This document shows, piece by piece, positions 57,555 to 64,000 of a DNA stretch of 64,000 nucleotides. Position 1 is the first letter of the stretch; each line of letters begins with the position of its first letter. The translations under genes were made by a program, and so were the position numbers. The notes under the pieces are model-generated. The model did no database searches and was not told the DNA's origin. It saw only the letters and a program-made list of their open reading frames with translations. Origin of the DNA: Clostridiales bacterium (GTDB lineage Bacteria; Bacillota; Clostridia; Christensenellales; UBA1242); NCBI GenBank assembly GCA_015055815.1, contig SVHM01000001.1:105774-169773 (forward strand), written 5' to 3'.

Positions 57555-59885
57555 TTAAAATACACTCGTTTCACATTGTAAATAATGTGCGTACGATGAG
57601 TTATATACCATTGTAGCATCACTAGTTATATTTGAATACCAATTAGTAAGTTTATCTGAAGCATTAGTATAAATTTTAAGGTCGGCATGACAAGATGAAA
57701 AACAAGAAGCACCTATGATAGTTGTGGTATTGTATAAGTAAACTGACGTTAAATTTGGACAACTACTAAAAGCCGATGTCCCTATCTCAGTTATATTACT
57801 TGGAATATGCATAGTTATTATAGTGTTCAATTCTATAAATGCAGAAGTACCAATTTTTGTAACAATAGCACTATCAGTAGGAATAATACTTGCCCTACAT
57901 CCCGAAATAACAGATTTGTCACTTATTTTGATGATACATTCTCCCATCGACATATAAACAGTGTTGCCAGTTTCTACTGTCATCTTGGACAAAGACCGAT
58001 TAGACTTAAATGCCATATCCCCAATAGATGTTACCGATTTTGAAATTTCTACAGATAATAAATTATCGCACATGGCAACAGCCATACGTCCAATTGTCTT
58101 AGTTCCATCAGGGAAATATATGTTTCTCAAACTATCGCAATTCCAAAAAGCATTTTCGCCAATCGTTTCTATATTACTAGGTATAATAATATCTTGCAAT
58201 GTTGTAAAATCATAGAAAGCATTATTTGAAATAGATTTTACAGTTGATGTTGGAATAGTTGGAACAATACTTCCAGTTACAACTTCAGTACCTTTTAAAA
58301 TACAATTACCTACAGTGGTATAAGTAGTACAACCTTCTCTAATATTTACTCCATACAAAACATCACAATTACCAAAAATTGTTGAGCCAATAGAAGTTAA
58401 TGTTTTTGGAAGTAATATACTTGGCATAGAAGAACATCCATTAAATGAACTATCAGAAATTGTAGTTAAATTACTATCACCAGTAAATAAAAACATATTT
58501 ATTTGAGAACAATTTTTAAATCCATTTGCACCAATCGTTGTTATACTAGACGGAATATACACCTTTTGAATATTACTAAGAGTAGCAAAACCATTAGAAG
58601 CTATTGAAGTTGCAGACTTTGGTATAACTACTTTTCCCGATGCTCCCGACTTACCCGAAGCTGAATTAGAACTAACCGCCACATTAGATGTAGCCAAATG
58701 AGTATATAGTGTCATACCCTTTCTAACAATTGTATTATTTGGAACAAAATTATTCAAATGACTATCTGAATACCACCCCATTGAGTTACTATCTGAAATA
58801 ACGGCATTTGAAGTAGAATAAATTGAGCATTGTGAAAAGTTTGCCCCCTTTTTTGTACTCAAATCACTCCAAATTTGGTCTTTCAAGGTAGTTAACACTT
58901 GTGTAATTGTTCGTTCAGGTTGTCCATGACTAAAGTCAACAAAGTAACTATATTTTTCATTATCTATAACCAAATTGAAATTGGTATTATCAAGTGCGCC
59001 TATTTCTTCTTCATCATCAAAAATATATTTAGAAAACTCAATTGTGTTGTTTATTTCTGAGCCATCAATAAAATATTCTTCACCAGTAGCCTTGTCCGGA
59101 ACGAAGTTTTGTATAGCTTCAAAGGTTATTTCAAATGAAATTCTATGACCTGAATATTGGCTAGTTACAAAAGATGGGAATACAAGCCCTTCTCTTAAAA
59201 ATTCAATTACAACATAATCTTTAGCAGAAAATTTAGCGTCATCAAACTGTATTTCATAAAGTTGAGTTTGTTTAGGGTCAGTAGCTATAGCATTGGTATA
59301 TTTGTAATAATAGTATCCATCAGTAAACAAATACCAATGGTCACCACCTTCACTACTTTCATGAATAATCGAGTTAAATTGGTCATTGAAAAAATTAACT
59401 AAATTAAAAATGTCATCTTCTGGCAAAACATCAATATATTCATATTCACCAGTTCCAATCCCATTATTTAATATCTCAACTTTTTTAGAAAGTTTTAAAT
59501 TAAACTTGGCTCTAAGAAGTGGGTTTGTTGTAGATTTTTTTACTTTACAATTTGCAATAATATCAAGTGGCATATTAGGTATTATTCTATCACCTAAAGT
59601 AATTGAAGTAATTAGATTTTGATTATGTCCAGTCACATTACCATCACCATCGTATGTATATGTATCTTCTATAGACACTTCACCCAAATCATCTCCAACT
59701 GCTTCTATTTCAACCACACCACTCATTTGTTGGTATTTTGACGCATATTCACTATCTGAAAAAAATGCAATAGTCACTCCAACAGTTAAAACAGATAGAA
59801 GAAACAAAAGAACAAGCCCAAACATACTACGTTGTGCTGAGTTCGAAAATATTTTCTTTTTCACATTATTTCTTCTCATATACAT
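57555..59885 (-). CDS. BspA-type leucine-rich-repeat surface protein with SipW-type signal region
   Basis: Repeated LRR_5 motifs (TSIGDMAFKSNRSLSKMTV, TEIGTSAFSSCPNLTSVYL); N-terminus FGLVLLFLLSVLTVGVTIAFFSDSEYASK. Confidence 0.82.
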   Translation of the reverse strand: MYMRRNNVKKKIFSNSAQRSMFGLVLLFLLSVLTVGVTIAFFSDSEYASKYQQMSGVVEIEAVGDDLGEVSIEDTYTYDGDGNVTGHNQNLITSITLGDRIIPNMPLDIIANCKVKKSTTNPLLRAKFNLKLSKKVEILNNGIGTGEYEYIDVLPEDDIFNLVNFFNDQFNSIIHESSEGGDHWYLFTDGYYYYKYTNAIATDPKQTQLYEIQFDDAKFSAKDYVVIEFLREGLVFPSFVTSQYSGHRISFEITFEAIQNFVPDKATGEEYFIDGSEINNTIEFSKYIFDDEEEIGALDNTNFNLVIDNEKYSYFVDFSHGQPERTITQVLTTLKDQIWSDLSTKKGANFSQCSIYSTSNAVISDSNSMGWYSDSHLNNFVPNNTIVRKGMTLYTHLATSNVAVSSNSASGKSGASGKVVIPKSATSIASNGFATLSNIQKVYIPSSITTIGANGFKNCSQINMFLFTGDSNLTTISDSSFNGCSSMPSILLPKTLTSIGSTIFGNCDVLYGVNIREGCTTYTTVGNCILKGTEVVTGSIVPTIPTSTVKSISNNAFYDFTTLQDIIIPSNIETIGENAFWNCDSLRNIYFPDGTKTIGRMAVAMCDNLLSVEISKSVTSIGDMAFKSNRSLSKMTVETGNTVYMSMGECIIKISDKSVISGCRASIIPTDSAIVTKIGTSAFIELNTIITMHIPSNITEIGTSAFSSCPNLTSVYLYNTTTIIGASCFSSCHADLKIYTNASDKLTNWYSNITSDATMVYNSSYAHYLQCETSVF

Positions 59886-59964
59886 TCTACTTAGACTTAT
59901 TTTAAGTATTTTATCATTAGTTTATAAATAATTCCAAATAAAATTGGGGTGATTTAATATATAT

Positions 59965-60210
59965 TTATACAAGTATAATATTATTAGTTTCTAGAAATTC
60001 AGAAAACTTTAGATTAACCATTTCAACATTTTCAGGTCTATCATTAGAATATCCCCAAAGTAAAATATCATAATAATCTTTTGCTGAATTTAACTGAACA
60101 TCATTTGTTACAAGCAAAACATTATGCCCCTTTTCAATAAGTAAATTGGCATAACTAAAATCTTTATTAAACTCTTTATTTGAATAATTTACATAAATTA
60201 AAATTTTCAC
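59965..60210 (-). pseudogene. N-terminal fragment of a glycosyltransferase / surface carbohydrate biosynthesis-like protein
   Basis: MKILIYVNYSNKEFNKDFSYANLLIEKGHNVLLVTNDVQL: Rossmann-like first strand/helix, only 81 aa. Confidence 0.4.
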
Positions 60211-60335
60211 TTTAACAAATCTTTTTTCTAAATAATATTTTTAATAACGGTCTTAATATTCTTGGCGACTTAAAACAATAAATTTTCATAATAACCCCGC
60301 AAAATTTCATTAAGGTATTATATGATTAAATAGTC

Positions 60336-61004
60336 TTATTTTGTGCCATATCTTTTATCGCAAGAAGTTAAGAAATCTCGTCTATTTTTAGCATTGAAAA
60401 TTGCACTACCAACAACTGCAAAGTTGACACCTAGTTTCTTTAGTTTTTCAATATTATCTAAATTAACCCCGCCATCTACTTCAATAATAATATCTCTGTC
60501 TTTTGTGAGAGTTTTGACTTTCTCTATCTTTTCATAAGTACTTTCAATAAACGTTTGTCCGCTTTTACCCGGTTCAACTGACATGATAAGAATTAAATCT
60601 ATATAATCAATAAATCGTTTTAAAACTTCTACATCTGTACCAGGTTTAATTGATACACCGATTAGAATATCTTTACTTTTTAGATAATTAATTATTTTTT
60701 TAAATTCTCTATCATTACATGCTTCAAAATGAATTGTTATAATTGATGGTTTTAGTTTTGCAAATTCTTTTACTCTTTTAAGCGGTTTTTCAACCATTAA
60801 ATGAACATCAAGCAAAATATTTACATTATTTCTTACTTCTTTTACTCTGTCAGCACTTAAACACGTACTCTTTACAAACTTTCCATCCATAACATCACAG
60901 TGAAGATATTCAACACCCAAATTTGACAATTCTCTAGCATAATCTACTAGTTTATCTTCATCACAAGGATTGGTACTAGGTAATATTTTAATCATATTTT
61001 TCAT
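60336..61004 (-). CDS. rpe: Ribulose-phosphate 3-epimerase
   Basis: YLHCDVMDGKFV ... LDVHLMVEKP ... MSVEPGKSGQTFIE ... EVDGGVN. Confidence 0.95.
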   Translation of the reverse strand: MKNMIKILPSTNPCDEDKLVDYARELSNLGVEYLHCDVMDGKFVKSTCLSADRVKEVRNNVNILLDVHLMVEKPLKRVKEFAKLKPSIITIHFEACNDREFKKIINYLKSKDILIGVSIKPGTDVEVLKRFIDYIDLILIMSVEPGKSGQTFIESTYEKIEKVKTLTKDRDIIIEVDGGVNLDNIEKLKKLGVNFAVVGSAIFNAKNRRDFLTSCDKRYGTK

Positions 61005-61851
61005 CCCATTTTTTCTTTAATTTTTCATACAAATCTACATATCTAATATATCTATCTTTTGAAATTTTACCGCTATCTACTGCTTTTACAATTTCACAAT
61101 CATTTCCTTCTTTAACATGAGCACAATCTAAATATTTACATTCCCCGATAAAATCTGCAAATTCGGGATAAAACCCCGCTAGTTCTTCATGCGAAATATT
61201 AAGTTCAAGTGAACTAAACCCCGGAGTATCAGTTATCGTTATATTTCCGTTTATATATATTTCATTTGCCCTTGTGGTGTGTTTACCCCTATCAATTTTA
61301 GCACTAAGTCCTTGCGTCTGTAAATCAACATTTGGAATAATACTATTAATAATAGAACTTTTACCAACAGCCGACTGTCCGCATAATGCACAAAATGAAT
61401 TTTCTAAATATTTAGTTAGTTTAGATATATTTATTTTGTCTTTAGCACTTACAACAAATGTTTGTAAAAAATAATAATCTTTGACAATATTACTTGTAAT
61501 ATTCTCGTAATCTATATCACATTTATTAATTACTAAAACAGGCTCAATTTTATTTAGCATACAATAAATTATAAGTTTATCTACAAGCAACAAATCGGGT
61601 TTTGGTAAAGGTGCAATAACTATGATTAATTTATCAATATTTGCAATATATGGTCTAGGTATTACATTCTTTCTAGGAAGAAGTTTGGTGATAATAAGTT
61701 TACCCTTTTCATACTCATTTTCTTCCACTTCCACCTTGTCACCAACAACAATTCTATCTTTTTTAACCGTCTTTCTTATAGTACCTTCATATATAGCACC
61801 ATCTTTTAATATGGTATAAATCCCACCTAAAATTTTAACTATAGTTCCTAT
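60988..61851 (-). CDS. rsgA: Ribosome small subunit-dependent GTPase A; proposed extended start (ATA) restores the OB fold
   Basis: ALCGQSAVGKSSIINSI, LSAKIDRGKHTTR, TDTPGFSSLEL, Zn-binding region; upstream in-frame sequence IGTIVKILGGIYTILKDGAIYEGTIRKTVKKDRIVVGDK aligns with the RsgA OB fold. Confidence 0.88.
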   Translation of the reverse strand: MGTIVKILGGIYTILKDGAIYEGTIRKTVKKDRIVVGDKVEVEENEYEKGKLIITKLLPRKNVIPRPYIANIDKLIIVIAPLPKPDLLLVDKLIIYCMLNKIEPVLVINKCDIDYENITSNIVKDYYFLQTFVVSAKDKINISKLTKYLENSFCALCGQSAVGKSSIINSIIPNVDLQTQGLSAKIDRGKHTTRANEIYINGNITITDTPGFSSLELNISHEELAGFYPEFADFIGECKYLDCAHVKEGNDCEIVKAVDSGKISKDRYIRYVDLYEKLKKKWDEKYD

Positions 61852-61865
61852 ATCACACCACCAAA

Positions 61866-63038
61866 TTAATTTTTCTTAGATTTTTTATTGCTTTTATCTT
61901 TTAGTAATTTTAATGGGTCTTTTACTTTTTTACTTGTATTCTTATTTGGTAATGGTCTGTTTTGTGGTATTTCTCTTTTTTTCTCAACTACTTCACCATT
62001 CTTGATTTCTTTATTTCTAAGCATTCCACAAGCACCTTCAACATCATCACCTAAAGTTCTTCGCATTGTAGCACTTACACCAAATCTATTTAAGTTATCC
62101 AAAAATTTCTTACAACTCTCAATAGTTGGTGCTTTTAAATCTCTACCTTCAACTTCGTTAAGTTTAATAAGGTTAACATGACATGGAAGATTTTTAAGAA
62201 CTTCAGACAACTCTTTAGCACAAGACATTGTGTTATTAACACCATCAATTAAAGTATATTCAATAATAATTCTTCTATTTGTCATTGTGTGATAATATTT
62301 AAGACTATCAATAATTTCAGAAATACTATATCTTTTAGCAATTGGCATTATTTCACGTCTAATCTTATCATTAGGAGCATGTAAAGATATACAAATTGTA
62401 ACACTCAAACCCAAATCAGCCAGTTCTTCAATCTTTGATGGAATACCGCAAGTAGAAAGTGATATATTCCTAACACTCATATCAAAGCAATCATTACTAG
62501 TTAGTATCTGTAAAAATTTCTTTACATTATCATAATTATCAAGTGGCTCACCACTACCCATAAGAACTATATTGGTAATTTTTCTATCTTTTAGTGTTCC
62601 ACCTAAATATTTATTAACTGTAACAATTTGACCTAAAATTTCACCAACTGACAAATTCCTTACAAATCCATTAAGCCCGCTAGCACAAAATTTACAATTC
62701 ATTTTACAACCAACTTGAGTACTAACACAAAGAGTATTACCAAAGGCATATGACATTAGTACTCCTTCAATTATGTTGCCATCAGGCAAATCGTAAAGAA
62801 ATTTAATGGTTTTATCTTTACCTTTAGAAGTAACCACTTTTCTAATTTTTATCGGTTGCAAAATATATCCAAGTTCTTGTATTTTGTTCAAAAAATCTTT
62901 AGGTAAGTTAATATTATCTTCAAAATCTTTGCCATTATACATAGCAGTTACCAATTGGTCTACTCTAAATTTCTGAATATTAAAACCTTCAAAATTCTTG
63001 TATAATTCATTTTTTTCATAATCTAAAAGAATTGTCAT
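61866..63038 (-). CDS. rlmN: Dual-specificity 23S rRNA/tRNA m2A methyltransferase
   Basis: CVSTQVGCKMNCKFCASG ... MGSGEPLDNYDNV. Confidence 0.96.
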   Translation of the reverse strand: MTILLDYEKNELYKNFEGFNIQKFRVDQLVTAMYNGKDFEDNINLPKDFLNKIQELGYILQPIKIRKVVTSKGKDKTIKFLYDLPDGNIIEGVLMSYAFGNTLCVSTQVGCKMNCKFCASGLNGFVRNLSVGEILGQIVTVNKYLGGTLKDRKITNIVLMGSGEPLDNYDNVKKFLQILTSNDCFDMSVRNISLSTCGIPSKIEELADLGLSVTICISLHAPNDKIRREIMPIAKRYSISEIIDSLKYYHTMTNRRIIIEYTLIDGVNNTMSCAKELSEVLKNLPCHVNLIKLNEVEGRDLKAPTIESCKKFLDNLNRFGVSATMRRTLGDDVEGACGMLRNKEIKNGEVVEKKREIPQNRPLPNKNTSKKVKDPLKLLKDKSNKKSKKN

Positions 63039-64000
63039 AATCTTTTTAGTCTCCCTATAAAAAATCCTTCTGTATTAGTTAAATTGGGATAGAATGTATA
63101 CATATTATTATCATTTGTAATATCAATTCCATCAACCTTTATTTCAGTTAGTTCAAAATCTTTATGCTTTTTTAAAAATTTATTAATAACATCTTTATTT
63201 TCTTTGTCAATTATTGTACAAGTGGAGTATTGAAGTATTCCGCCCCTTTTAACATAATTTGCTGAGTTTTCTAAAATTTGAAGTTGAAGCCCTGCAATTG
63301 TATCAATATCACTTTCTTTCCTATTTAAAAAGACATCTGGCTTTTTCCTAGTAACACCCAAGTTACTACAAGGCACATCACATAAAACATAATCAAATTT
63401 CTCTATCCACGCATCATTAAGTTTTGTAGCATCTTGAACAAAAGTTTTCAGTTTTACCCCACAACTTTCAGCGTATTTCTTTATAAGCCCAACTCTATGA
63501 CTATGTATGTCACATGAATATACATCATGTCCCATACTAGCCAGATATACACTTTTCCCACCCGGAGCAGAACAAACATCAAGTATTTTACCCTTTTTAT
63601 CGGCTAGTACATTAGCAGTTATTATGCTAGGCAATCCTTGTACAACTATATTTTTCATAAGTTCAGTTTTAAGAAGTTTATGATAATCAACATAATATGT
63701 AAAGTCATATAAACTTTTCTCAAAATGAATATTCATATTTTTCAATTTCTCTTCAAACTCACTTGATGTGATTTCACCACTAAGTCTAATATGAGTAAGA
63801 GTTGAAAGTTCTTTGCTTATTAAATCGGTTACAAAAGCTAAATTGTGACTTTTTAGTAGTTCTTTTATTACCCATTCCGGAAAGTTATATTTAACGCTTA
63901 AATATTTAATTTCATTCTTTTTACTTGGTAGTACTATATCATTAGCAATTAATTTCTTACTAACTGCATTTACAAAACCCGCTTGATTTTTATCTACTGA
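63035..64000 (-). CDS. rsmB: 16S rRNA (cytosine967-C5)-methyltransferase, partial (runs off the right edge)
   Basis: KGKILDVCSAPGGKSVYLA ... CDVPCSNLGVTRKKPD ... YSTCTI; frame stays open from 63745 to 64000. Confidence 0.88.
   Translation of the reverse strand, partial: SVDKNQAGFVNAVSKKLIANDIVLPSKKNEIKYLSVKYNFPEWVIKELLKSHNLAFVTDLISKELSTLTHIRLSGEITSSEFEEKLKNMNIHFEKSLYDFTYYVDYHKLLKTELMKNIVVQGLPSIITANVLADKKGKILDVCSAPGGKSVYLASMGHDVYSCDIHSHRVGLIKKYAESCGVKLKTFVQDATKLNDAWIEKFDYVLCDVPCSNLGVTRKKPDVFLNRKESDIDTIAGLQLQILENSANYVKRGGILQYSTCTIIDKENKDVINKFLKKHKDFELTEIKVDGIDITNDNNMYTFYPNLTNTEGFFIGRLKRL

Overview
AT-rich, low-GC Firmicutes/Clostridia-type chromosomal window. It is dominated by housekeeping genes, mostly on the minus strand: argR (partial), proS, xseB/xseA, nusB, a complete spoIIIAA-AH operon, nfo, a truB-rbfA-infB-L7Ae/YlxQ-rnpM-nusA-rimP block, rseP, cdsA, frr, tsf, rpsB, ruvX, an IscU-like/cysteine desulfurase pair, hisS, a HelD-like helicase, hslUV, trmFO, topA, dprA, comM, a T-box-controlled thrS, a divergent glycerol-utilisation locus, fakA/yloV, rpmB, rpe, rsgA, rlmN and rsmB (partial). 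The most unusual region is the tRNA block at about 52.26-54.41 kb (Leu-UAA, Cys-GCA, Gly-GCC, Val-UAC). Here tRNA-Leu and tRNA-Gly are each followed by 173-182 bp hairpin-rich modules bounded by copies of that tRNA's own 3' end. Modules from the two tRNAs share a core (GGTGCAG-hairpin-CAAATTAGCGA-hairpin-GAGCGTCAC) in which the stem sequences differ but pairing is kept. Their outer arms copy the T-arm of the specific host tRNA, split by inserted hairpins. A NUDIX gene sits as apparent cargo between two tRNA-Leu 3'-end copies, and tRNA-Gly is preceded by two 66-bp degenerate copies of its own 5' half. I cannot assign this to a known element class. Secondary observations include a PolC reduced to N-domain+OB+exonuclease at the ancestral polC locus, a NifU-like domain missing two of three Cys ligands and fused to a Lys-rich tail, an internally deleted DegV, and a pair of divergent uncharacterised paralogues next to thrS. 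All calls were made by eye; no searches or folding were run.
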